8,177 nt of DNA from an uncultured Treponema sp. (lineage in GTDB: Bacteria; Spirochaetota; Spirochaetia; Treponematales; Treponemataceae): NCBI GenBank assembly GCA_937900125.1, contig CALCEK010000231.1:1-8177 (forward strand), read 5' to 3'. Position 1 is the first letter of the stretch. Each line of letters begins with the position of its first letter. Both the position numbers and the translations under genes were made by a program. Below the pieces are notes generated by a model. It saw nothing but the letters and a program-made list of their open reading frames with translations, was not told where the DNA came from and ran no database searches. Shown in pieces: positions 1 through 6,520 of this stretch.

Positions 1-520
1 CGCCGCAAGGCTTGCCTTCGCCTTTGCAGCAGGGCTTCGGCTCGCCGCAGCCTTCAAGGCGCTTCAGGATGAGGTCTTTCTGCTCATCGAGGTTCAGGTT
101 GGCGAAGTTGTCCCAAGCGGCTTTCATTTCGGCGCACTTGGCTTCCATCTCGGCTTTCTTGGCTTCGCACTCGGCCTTTTGATCGTCGGTCATTTCGGCC
201 ATTTTCTTCTCACATTCTTCCTTGGCTTCCTTGCAGCAGGCTTTGCCTTCGGCTTCCATTTCGGCCCTCTTGGCATCCATTTGGGCGAAAACATCGCAAG
301 CCTTTTGGATCAAAGCGTCCTTGTCGGCTTCGGCCATGTTTTCCCAGTTGGCGAATTCGGCCTTCAAGGCACCCATGGGGCATTCGTGCTTTTCTTCAAC
401 GACTTCGGTCTTCTCCTCGGAAGCAGGCTCGTTGGTTTGTTCAGGTTGTTGTTTAGGGGTGTTGTTGCAGGCCACCATGAAGAGGGTAGCCAAACCTAAA
501 GTTAAGAATAACTTCTTCAT
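1..520 (-). CDS. Cysteine-rich lipoprotein, 3' end beyond window
   Basis: The reading frame is open from an ATG at 518-520 down to position 1, giving 173 residues with no stop, so the C-terminus lies outside the window. Residues 1-18 form a lipoprotein signal peptide: MKK, a hydrophobic stretch, then a lipobox ending VAC with Cys18 as the lipidated residue. A Thr/Pro/Glu-rich linker follows to about residue 44. The rest is Glu/Lys/Ala-rich, probably helical or coiled coil, with eleven more cysteines at 47, 75, 95, 96, 103, 118, 129, 158, 164, 165 and 172. Two similar 18-residue segments (56-73 and 136-153, both with aromatic-x-N-aromatic and L-I-x-K) bracket the central charged region. The protein should be exported and anchored in a membrane. 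I do not recognise the family. The cysteines could bind metal or form disulfides, but no function can be assigned. Codon use is GC-rich (GCC, AAG, TGC), unlike the genes after 1475. Confidence 0.85.
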   Translation of the reverse strand, partial: MKKLFLTLGLATLFMVACNNTPKQQPEQTNEPASEEKTEVVEEKHECPMGALKAEFANWENMAEADKDALIQKACDVFAQMDAKRAEMEAEGKACCKEAKEECEKKMAEMTDDQKAECEAKKAEMEAKCAEMKAAWDNFANLNLDEQKDLILKRLEGCGEPKPCCKGEGKPCG

Positions 521-572
521 TTTTAATGAGTTTTAGTTGTTGATTTGGTGTTTTTGTCGTTTTTTGAGCGGG

Positions 573-606
573 CAAAAATACGAATTATTTTGTTTGGTCG
601 CCGAAA
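573..606 (-). promoter_or_regulatory. Candidate Bacteroidetes promoter for the lipoprotein gene
   Basis: Read on the minus strand, 580-573 is TATTTTTG, a full match to the Bacteroidetes -7 consensus TAnnTTTG. The upstream element is weaker: TTTC at 606-603, 22 nt away, in place of TTTG. A start site just downstream would leave a leader of roughly 45 nt before the ATG at 520. The leader is A-rich near the start codon and lacks a strong Shine-Dalgarno sequence, which is normal in this phylum. The assignment rests on consensus match and position only. Confidence 0.45.
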
Positions 607-677
607 AATCTCTTTTTTTGGGAAATTTGCTCCTAAATAGTCGATTTGGACGCGATAAAAAATAAAAGAGGAAACCT

Positions 678-708
678 TTTGCGGGATTGCATAAAATTCC
701 TAATTTTG
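678..708 (+). promoter_or_regulatory. Candidate Bacteroidetes promoter for the ORF6N gene
   Basis: TTTG at 678-681 is followed after exactly 19 nt by TAATTTTG at 701-708. This fits the Bacteroidetes sigma-ABfr consensus (TTTG, about 19-21 nt, TAnnTTTG) in both elements and in spacing. The predicted transcript would start near 713-716 and carry a leader of about 95 nt before the ATG at 812. It is the only good match I saw upstream of that gene on the plus strand. The rest of 521-811 shows no further gene: a 74-codon minus-strand frame overlaps both promoter candidates and looks random. Confidence 0.55.
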
Positions 709-811
709 CGGCCAAAGTTTTTGTGGTCGGAATTTTCGACTGCTCACTGAAAGACAATGCGTTAATTCATCATGCAATAAACGGAGAACCAACAAGGGAA
801 GCAAAATTGAT

Positions 812-1456
812 ATGAACGAAGCCGTTATCATAAGCAAGCCAGCCGACATTGAGGCCATCAAGCACCACATTTACGAGGTGCGGGGTGTGCGTGTCATGCT
901 TGACCGCGACTTGGCCGAGCTTTATGGTGTGGAAACGCGCGTCTTGAATCAGGCTGTCAGGCGCAACATCGGACGTTTCCCCGAGGATTTCATGTTTGCA
1001 ATGACCGAAGAGGAAATGGAGATTTGGAAATCACAAATTGTGATGTCCAATTCCATTCGGATGGGTATGCGGCGGCCTCCTGTTGTCTTTACCGAGCTAG
1101 GCATAGCAATGCTCAGTTCGGTGTTACGCTCGGAGACGGCCATACAGGTCAACATCAATATTATGAGGGCGTTTGTGATGATAAGGCAAGCGGTTTCGGC
1201 ATGGCACGATGCTAACTTGAAAATAGAGCAACTTGGTCATAAGGTTGACCAGTTGAACAACTATGTGGAAGAGATTCTGCACGACCAAAACGACGTCAAT
1301 AGGATGCAGGAGGAAACCAATAATGAAATTGCTGTGCAGATTGAAGCCTTAAACGATGCCCTTGACCAATTGAGGGAGAAGAACGATAAGCCGAGAAGAC
1401 ATATTGGGTACAAAAAAGAGGAAGAAATAATTGCAGAAACGAACGAAATTCACTAA
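812..1456 (+). CDS. ORF6N domain-containing DNA-binding protein
   Basis: The protein has 214 residues. Residues about 12-125 form an ORF6N domain (related to the KilA-N and Bro-N phage-type DNA-binding domains). Recognisable motifs are the start with IYEVRGVRVMLDRDLAELYG at about 20-39, NIGRFPEDFMF at 52-62, RRPPVVFTELGIAMLSSVL at 87-105 and NINIMRAFVMIR at 114-125. Residues about 134-190 are charged and heptad-like, consistent with a coiled coil, and the tail KPRRHIGYKK is a common ending for this family. Such proteins are frequent in Bacteroidetes chromosomes, often near mobile or phage-derived DNA; their cellular role is mostly unknown, and regulation of transcription is a guess. The ATG at 812 is the first in-frame Met after the promoter candidate; AAGGGA at 794-799 is a distant, weak ribosome-binding site. 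The gene seems complete, ending at TAA 1454-1456, just before the join. Confidence 0.88.
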   Translation: MNEAVIISKPADIEAIKHHIYEVRGVRVMLDRDLAELYGVETRVLNQAVRRNIGRFPEDFMFAMTEEEMEIWKSQIVMSNSIRMGMRRPPVVFTELGIAMLSSVLRSETAIQVNINIMRAFVMIRQAVSAWHDANLKIEQLGHKVDQLNNYVEEILHDQNDVNRMQEETNNEIAVQIEALNDALDQLREKNDKPRRHIGYKKEEEIIAETNEIH

Positions 1457-1489
1457 TCATAAATTAATTCCAAAACATTCAAAACAATT
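1457..1489. other. Probable junction between two unrelated genomes
   Basis: Left of this stretch the DNA is Bacteroidetes-like and complete; right of it an A+T-rich spirochaete-like operon starts in the middle of a gene. Reading the PBP2 frame upstream from 1490, a TAA stop stands at 1460-1462 and the codons between give I-N-S-K-T-F-K-T-I before Met1490. The part T-F-K-T-I-M (from 1475) matches the PBP2 active-site segment S-T-F-K, but the residue at the serine position is Lys (AAA, 1472-1474). True PBP2 sequence therefore seems to begin at about 1475. Because the stretch is A-rich and also resembles a Bacteroidetes leader before an ATG, microhomology could extend the ambiguous zone to about 1500. 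The sequence cannot tell an assembly join from a real recombination point. Confidence 0.7.
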
Positions 1490-2371
1490 ATGGCAACCGC
1501 TTTACTTTCTGAAAATTATCCTTCTGACAAAAAAATTGAATGTCCAGGTAGAATTATTTATGGCGACCGCACTTTTAGATGCCACGTTGGACTTCCAGGA
1601 CATGGTTGGCTTGACTTAAAAAATGCACTAGCGCAATCTTGTGACGTATATTTTTGGGTTGTTGGGCGCGACACACTTGGTGTTGACAAAATTGCCGCCT
1701 ACGCTCAAGAGTTTGGATTTGGGCGTCCACTCCAAATTGACCTCCCAGCTCCGTCAGACGGATTTGTTCCAACTGCCATGTGGAAAGAAAATCGATTTCA
1801 CGAAAAATGGCTTGGTGGCGACACAATGAATATGTCTATCGGACAAGGCTATACACTTGTTACGCCTTTGCACGTTGCAAATATGATGGCAATGGTGTGC
1901 AATAGTGGAAAAATCTATAAGCCGCATCTTTTAAAAGAAGTTCGTGACCCAGGTACAAATGAAGTTATAGAAAGTTTTTCTCCCGAAGTTATGCTAGAAT
2001 CCACCATTGACAAAAATATTTGGAAAGAAGTTCAAAACGATTTGCGCTACACCATAACCGATGGAACCTCAGTTTACCCAATGCACAATAAAATCGTAAA
2101 AATCGCAGGTAAAACAGGAACGGCAGAAGTCAATGGATATGCAAAAAATCACTGGCACTCTTGGATGATAGCGTATGCCCCTTATGATGCCCCCCCAGAA
2201 GACCAAGTTGTTGTGGTAACGCTTGTTGAAGCCGTAAACACATGGGAATGGTGGGCACCTTATGCGACAAACATAATTATACAAGGAATTTTTGCAAATC
2301 AAAGCTACGATGAAGCCGTAAACACCTTGGGCTTTAGGTACATTTTGCAACAACAAGGACGCCGTGAATAA
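1490..2371 (+). CDS. mrdA: Penicillin-binding protein 2, transpeptidase part, 5'-truncated
   Basis: This is the C-terminal part of the class B penicillin-binding protein that cross-links peptidoglycan during cell elongation, working on the outer face of the inner membrane with RodA. From Met1490, 293 residues are visible. Catalytic motif 2 is Ser50-Cys51-Asp52 (SCDVYFW), followed by the PBP2-typical GDTMNMSIGQGY at 110-121, and motif 3 is Lys208-Thr-Gly (KTGTAEV). The membrane anchor, the N-terminal dimerisation domain and the nucleophile of motif 1 (SxxK) are missing. PBP2 is normally about 600 residues or more. Met1490 is most likely an internal residue, since homology continues upstream through T-F-K-T-I. 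As it stands the product would be inactive and cytoplasmic. The stop codon overlaps the rodA start by one base (TAATG at 2369-2373). In rod operons mreB, mreC and mreD often precede mrdA; here none are present. The frame is intact after the break, which suggests a functional gene cut by the join rather than an old pseudogene. Confidence 0.9.
   Translation: MATALLSENYPSDKKIECPGRIIYGDRTFRCHVGLPGHGWLDLKNALAQSCDVYFWVVGRDTLGVDKIAAYAQEFGFGRPLQIDLPAPSDGFVPTAMWKENRFHEKWLGGDTMNMSIGQGYTLVTPLHVANMMAMVCNSGKIYKPHLLKEVRDPGTNEVIESFSPEVMLESTIDKNIWKEVQNDLRYTITDGTSVYPMHNKIVKIAGKTGTAEVNGYAKNHWHSWMIAYAPYDAPPEDQVVVVTLVEAVNTWEWWAPYATNIIIQGIFANQSYDEAVNTLGFRYILQQQGRRE
2355..2359 (+). promoter_or_regulatory. Ribosome-binding site for rodA inside mrdA
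   Basis: AAGGA lies within the last codons of mrdA, 11 nt before the rodA ATG at 2371. With the one-base TAATG overlap it supports this start and suggests that rodA translation is coupled to that of mrdA. Confidence 0.6.
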
Positions 2372-3690
2372 TGAAATTGAAATTTTTAACATATTTTGAT
2401 TATCTGCTGATTTTTTTTGTAATGGTTTTAAGCGCACTTGGACTCGCTTTCATTTATTCTTCGGGATTTAATTCTGACGGACTTCTTGTTTCTAATGAAT
2501 ACAAAAAACAGATTGTTTGGATTTCTGTGGGGTTTGTCATAATGATAGCGACAACTTTAATCGATTACAGAAAAATCAAACGTTTTACACCATACGCATA
2601 TATAGGTATAATTATAATACTAATTCTAACATTCTTTTTTGGAAGAAAAGTAAAAGGCGCAAGAAGCTGGATTGGAATAGGGGAATTAGGAATACAACCT
2701 TCCGAATTAGGAAAAATCATTTTTGTATTATTTTTAGCCTGGTACTTAGACAGGTCGCAACATCAAGATGAAAGAAAACGCTTTATAATTTCACTGGGAA
2801 TAATGCTCATTCCAATGGGACTTATTTTAATGCAACCCGATTTGGGAACCGCAACCGTTTATTTGCCGATTTTTTTGTTTATCTGTTATGTTGCAAATCT
2901 ACCATTACGATATATAATGCTCGTAATTGGAACGGCAGCGGCAACAATCATTTTTACCGTTTTACCAATTTGGCAATCAGAAATAGCGCATATTAACATC
3001 CCCGCAATTTCAGTTTTAACAAATACAAGATTGCATCTTTTGCTCATTTTTGCAGGTTTTGCAACATTTATAATTGGACTTTTAGGGGAAATTTCATTAA
3101 AAAGAAAATATTATTATTGGATAGCCTTTGTTTCTGGAATAATTACATTGTCATTGGCTCTATCGCTTGTGGCTGGTAAAGTCCTAAAAACCTATCAAGT
3201 TCAGCGTCTGATTGTATTTCTTGACCCATATTCCGATGCGCAAGGCGCAGGCTGGAACATCATTCAGTCAAAAATCGCAATCGGTTCTGGAAACTTGCGC
3301 GGGCGCGGTTTTAAAATGGGAATTCAAAGTCACTATCGTTTTCTTCCCGAACAAAGCACGGACTTTATTTTTAGCATTTTAGCCGAAGAAATGGGCTTTA
3401 TTGGCGGAATAATTCTTTTTTTGGCTTTTTTGGGGATTTTTGTTAGGATTATCCGAATTATCCGAGATTCAACAGATTTATACGGAACTTTAATTTGTAG
3501 CGGGATTTTAGGAATGTTTTTCTACCATTTTATAATTAACGTTGGAATGGTTATGGGAATTATGCCGATTACAGGAATTCCGCTTCCATTTCTTTCTTAC
3601 GGTGGTTCAGCGTATCTTACAAATATGCTTGCAATTGGATTTGTAATGAGTATAAATGCACGCCGCATGGATTTTTCGGTGATTATATAA
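2371..3690 (+). CDS. rodA: RodA, SEDS-family peptidoglycan glycosyltransferase
   Basis: RodA polymerises lipid II into glycan strands for lateral wall growth, paired with PBP2. The 439-residue protein is a multi-spanning membrane protein. SEDS landmarks are clear: GARSWIGIGELGIQPSELGK at 96-115, QPDLGTA at 155-161, LDPYSDAQGAGWNIIQSKIA at 284-303, PEQSTDFIFSILAEEMGF at 326-343 (Asp331 lies at the position of the essential aspartate of this family), and GIPLPFLSYGGS at 402-413. It is longer than the roughly 370 residues of E. coli RodA. The extra length lies between about 200 and 270 and contains two more hydrophobic segments (about 221-240 and 247-268) separated by a charged loop. The start is supported by AAGGA at 2355-2359 and the TAATG overlap with mrdA; the gene ends in another TAATG overlap with the radical SAM gene. 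RodA rather than FtsW is favoured by the mrdA neighbour. Confidence 0.95.
   Translation: MKLKFLTYFDYLLIFFVMVLSALGLAFIYSSGFNSDGLLVSNEYKKQIVWISVGFVIMIATTLIDYRKIKRFTPYAYIGIIIILILTFFFGRKVKGARSWIGIGELGIQPSELGKIIFVLFLAWYLDRSQHQDERKRFIISLGIMLIPMGLILMQPDLGTATVYLPIFLFICYVANLPLRYIMLVIGTAAATIIFTVLPIWQSEIAHINIPAISVLTNTRLHLLLIFAGFATFIIGLLGEISLKRKYYYWIAFVSGIITLSLALSLVAGKVLKTYQVQRLIVFLDPYSDAQGAGWNIIQSKIAIGSGNLRGRGFKMGIQSHYRFLPEQSTDFIFSILAEEMGFIGGIILFLAFLGIFVRIIRIIRDSTDLYGTLICSGILGMFFYHFIINVGMVMGIMPITGIPLPFLSYGGSAYLTNMLAIGFVMSINARRMDFSVII
3678..3682 (+). promoter_or_regulatory. Ribosome-binding site for the radical SAM gene inside rodA
   Basis: GGTGA, complementary to the 16S rRNA tail, lies 7 nt before the ATG at 3690, inside the rodA coding region. 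With the TAATG overlap it fixes the start and indicates translational coupling. Confidence 0.6.
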
Positions 3691-6377
3691 TGAATTTAGT
3701 TCATCCTTTAGAAGATTTTGGGGCAAAATTAAATTCTGTTCAAGTTCCATCGCGCTATCTTGGCGGAGAATACGGAAGCATCATAAAACCCCATTCGCCA
3801 TCTGATTCGTATTTTAACGTTGGAATCGCTTTTCCCGATTTGTATGAAATTGGAATGTCAAATTTGGCAATAAAAATTATCTACAACGGATTAAATGCGC
3901 TAAATGATGTGCGGTGCGAGCGGGTGTTTGCGCCCGACACAGATTTTGAATCGCTTTTAAAAGAAAAAAATCTTCCATTATATACATTAGAAACTGGAAT
4001 TCCACTTTATGAACTCGATGTCCTTGCTTTTTCAATTGGTTACGAATTAGGAATAACAGAAGTTTTGGCAATGCTTGATTCTGGAAAGATTCCCTTAACA
4101 AGCGATGAAAGAAAAAACGGAAAATATCCGCTTATTATTGCAGGCGGTTGCGGAGTTACAAATCCCGCCCCAATTTCAGATTTTTTTGACGCAATTATGA
4201 TAGGAGAAGCAGAAGCGGGGCTTTTTCCACTGATTCAAGAACTTGCCGAATACAAAAAAAATGGATTTTCAAAGGCGAAAGTTTTTGAATTGCTAAACCA
4301 AAAATCATTTTTGTGGACAAAAGAAAAATCCAAAAGTCAAAAAATAACTTATCGCGCAGTACAAAACAATTTTGGTCTTACAAAATCCGTTCCAACTTGG
4401 TTTCCGCTGCCAGCCGTCAAACCTGTGCAAGACCACGGAGTTGTTGAAATTATGCGCGGGTGTCCGAACGGCTGCCGTTTTTGTCATGCGGGAATATATT
4501 ATCGACCTTCGCGGGTAAAAAGCGTTCCGCTCATAATTGAAGAAATCGACCATCTCGTTTTTGACGCTGGCTATCGTGAAATTAGTCTTAATTCGTTAAG
4601 TTCTGCCGATTTTCCCGATATTGACACTTTGCTCGATACGCTAAACGAACGCTACAAGGGGTACAATGTTTCTTTTCAGCTTCCTTCGCTAAAAGTAAAC
4701 AGTATGTCGCTCCCGATTTTAGAAAAAATTTCTACAGTGCGCAAAAGCGGCTTAACCTTTGCAATCGAAACCCCCGAAGAATCTTGGCAGTTAAGTCTTA
4801 ACAAAGAAGTGTACGCGCAGCATTTAGAAAGCGTCATTAAAGAAGCTAAACAAAAAGGGTGGAGCAGTGCAAAATTTTACTTTATGATAGGGCTTCCGTT
4901 TGGCGATTCTGAAGAAAAGGTGATTGCCGATTTTTTACTCGATTTGCAAAAAAAAACGCGGATTCAATGCACAGTGAATGTGGGACTTTTTATTCCAAAA
5001 CCGCACACACCATATCAATGGGTAAAACAACTTACGCCCGAAGCCGCCGAAAAAAAAATGGACTACCTTTACGCTTCTTTGCCGCGCGGAAAATTCAAAA
5101 TAAATAGGCACAATTTTGACGCAAGCATTTTGGAAGGATTATTTAGTCGAGGTGATTCACGAGTTTGCAAACTGATTTTAGCTGCATTTAAAAAAGGGGT
5201 GCGCTTTGACGCTTGGGACGACCATTTGCGGACAAATATGCCCATTTGGAAAGAAGTTTTTTCTTCTGCCGATTGGGGCGTTTTTTCGTGGATTTACAAA
5301 ACTTGGGATTTAGAAGAAAAACTTCCTTGGGACGATGTATCGCTTGGAAGTACAAAAGCGTTTTTCAAAAAAGAATGGCAAAAATCACTTTCACATACAT
5401 TAACGCCACGCTGCGAGAGTGAGTGTAAACACCCATGCGGTATTTGCAATAAAACACAAAATATTACAGTTTACAGCAAAAAAACATTAGAAAATACTTT
5501 TAACTGTCTACAAAATAATACAATTGTTCAACCAAAAGAATATCCCAAAAGTAATATTCCGCTTTTGTATCGAGCCGTTTTTACTTTTTCCCGCCAAAAT
5601 GGGGGCGAATACACAGCCTATCTTTCCCAAGTTGAGATTTTTCACAAAGCCATTTTGCGAACAAAACTTCCATTTGTATTTACGGTCGGTTTTAATCCCT
5701 TGCCACGCTTAGAGTTTGCAACAGCTCTTACATTGGGACTTCCTTCTATAGAAGAAGTAGGTTCTTGCTTGTTGTACGAAAATATTTCCCCAGATGTATT
5801 TCTTGAACAAATGAACAAAGTTTTGCCACAATTTTTTAGGCTTAAAGAAATCTTAATTTTTCCTGTAACAAATCTTCGAAAGCGCGAAGCATTAAGCCAA
5901 AGTCTTTGGGGCGGAATTTATAGTTATCAATTTTTTTCCGATTTGAATTGTGCGGAATTTTTAGCCTTGCCAAAAACAAAAGAATTTTTATGCAATACAG
6001 AATATTCCGTAACGGATAGCACAACAATTACCTTAAAATTACCTGTAAGTGATAAAGCATTTAGAAAATTACTAGAAGATTACTTTGAAAAAAAATGGTA
6101 TGAAATTGTACAAATAAAAAAATTGTCAACTTTAGCAAAACCACAAATAGATGGCTGGACTGCCGAAGATGAAGAAAATTGGCGATTAAACAACAAATCC
6201 TTTTCAAAAACCAACACAAAAATTATTGATGAAAAACCGATTTCTTTCATTGAACTTTATACCAAAATTGCAGCGGTAAACAAAGAACTAATACAAAAAC
6301 GCGAATCTCTTACCAAAAAACAAATTGAGTTTTACGCCGAACACCCAGATTTAAAAGAAAAACGCCAAAACTCTTAA
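3690..6377 (+). CDS. Radical SAM protein (TIGR03960 type) fused to TIGR03936/DUF2344 domain
   Basis: The 895-residue protein joins two parts that in many bacteria are separate adjacent genes. Residues about 25-230 form the Rossmann-like N-terminal region called B12-binding in this family (IAFPDLYEIGMSNLAIKIIY at 47-66, then AGGCGVTNPAPISDFFDAIM), without the classical DxHxxG cobalamin motif. The radical SAM core follows, with the iron-sulfur motif Cys258-x3-Cys262-x2-Cys265 (RGCPNGCRFCHAG), which should bind a 4Fe-4S cluster for S-adenosylmethionine cleavage, and a later GLPFGD segment. A second cysteine group, Cys575, 579, 583 and 586 (CESECKHPCGIC), matches the family's usual C-terminal cluster and may hold iron-sulfur or another metal. 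The DUF2344 domain starts near residue 627 (YRAVFTFSR) and includes GFNPLPRLEFATALTLGLPS. The last 80 or so residues are charged and look family-specific. The substrate is unknown to me; modification of RNA or a protein is possible. The protein appears cytoplasmic. It is the last gene of the apparent operon. Confidence 0.9.
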   Translation: MNLVHPLEDFGAKLNSVQVPSRYLGGEYGSIIKPHSPSDSYFNVGIAFPDLYEIGMSNLAIKIIYNGLNALNDVRCERVFAPDTDFESLLKEKNLPLYTLETGIPLYELDVLAFSIGYELGITEVLAMLDSGKIPLTSDERKNGKYPLIIAGGCGVTNPAPISDFFDAIMIGEAEAGLFPLIQELAEYKKNGFSKAKVFELLNQKSFLWTKEKSKSQKITYRAVQNNFGLTKSVPTWFPLPAVKPVQDHGVVEIMRGCPNGCRFCHAGIYYRPSRVKSVPLIIEEIDHLVFDAGYREISLNSLSSADFPDIDTLLDTLNERYKGYNVSFQLPSLKVNSMSLPILEKISTVRKSGLTFAIETPEESWQLSLNKEVYAQHLESVIKEAKQKGWSSAKFYFMIGLPFGDSEEKVIADFLLDLQKKTRIQCTVNVGLFIPKPHTPYQWVKQLTPEAAEKKMDYLYASLPRGKFKINRHNFDASILEGLFSRGDSRVCKLILAAFKKGVRFDAWDDHLRTNMPIWKEVFSSADWGVFSWIYKTWDLEEKLPWDDVSLGSTKAFFKKEWQKSLSHTLTPRCESECKHPCGICNKTQNITVYSKKTLENTFNCLQNNTIVQPKEYPKSNIPLLYRAVFTFSRQNGGEYTAYLSQVEIFHKAILRTKLPFVFTVGFNPLPRLEFATALTLGLPSIEEVGSCLLYENISPDVFLEQMNKVLPQFFRLKEILIFPVTNLRKREALSQSLWGGIYSYQFFSDLNCAEFLALPKTKEFLCNTEYSVTDSTTITLKLPVSDKAFRKLLEDYFEKKWYEIVQIKKLSTLAKPQIDGWTAEDEENWRLNNKSFSKTNTKIIDEKPISFIELYTKIAAVNKELIQKRESLTKKQIEFYAEHPDLKEKRQNS

Positions 6378-6378
6378 A

Positions 6379-6417
6379 GGGGCGAGGCGGGTATATATTT
6401 GTTAGGGGATTCCTTAT
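6379..6417. repeat. Degenerate direct repeat, copy 1
   Basis: This copy has GGGGCGA at 6379-6385, then 21 nt, then GGATTCCTTAT at 6407-6417. Both words recur in the same order in copy 2 (6472-6506), while the sequence between them differs. No protein-coding or RNA function is evident. Confidence 0.45.
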
Positions 6418-6471
6418 TTTATTTAGGTAGACAGAATATACCTTATAGAAAGTAGAGAAACTTGATTTTTC

Positions 6472-6506
6472 GGGGCGACAACCGCAAAATGACAAGGATT
6501 CCTTAT
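6472..6506. repeat. Degenerate direct repeat, copy 2
   Basis: This copy has GGGGCGA at 6472-6478, then 17 nt, then GGATTCCTTAT at 6496-6506. Preceded by AA, the second word becomes the near-palindrome AAGGATTCCTT (arms AAGGA and TCCTT around one central base). The copies are about 90 nt apart. Confidence 0.45.
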
Positions 6507-6520
6507 ATACAAAATCATAT

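Larger units (their letters stand above)
6378..6520. other. Convergent intergenic region without clear terminator
   Basis: These 143 bases separate the ends of the radical SAM gene and mfd, which are transcribed toward each other. I see no coding frame and no GC-rich hairpin with a U-tract on either strand, although both transcripts would be expected to stop here. The stretch has several TATA-rich runs and a degenerate direct repeat, listed separately. Confidence 0.6.

Noticed and set aside
179..536. Two plus-strand frames of 104-106 codons opposite the lipoprotein gene
   Set aside because: They are antisense to a frame with a signal peptide and lipobox. Their Phe/Leu/Gly or Ser/Ala bias simply mirrors the repeated Glu/Lys/Ala codons of the real gene.
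533..757. A 74-codon minus-strand frame in the divergent intergenic region
   Set aside because: It overlaps both promoter candidates, has no recognisable domain, and its composition looks like translated A+T-rich non-coding DNA.
812..1489. The ORF6N gene as cargo of a mobile element inserted into mrdA
   Set aside because: I see no terminal inverted repeats, target-site duplication, transposase or integrase, and no 5' half of mrdA on the other side; the left part instead continues into an unrelated lipoprotein gene.
1431..1619. A 62-codon plus-strand frame spanning the join
   Set aside because: It overlaps the end of the ORF6N gene and the beginning of the PBP2 homology in another frame, and shows no domain of its own.
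2069..2437. A 122-codon minus-strand frame across the mrdA-rodA boundary
   Set aside because: It is antisense to two well-supported genes with intact catalytic motifs and shows no domain of its own.
6378..6520. A CRISPR array or small RNA gene
   Set aside because: There are only two imperfect copies with unequal spacers, and no promoter-plus-terminator structure was found.
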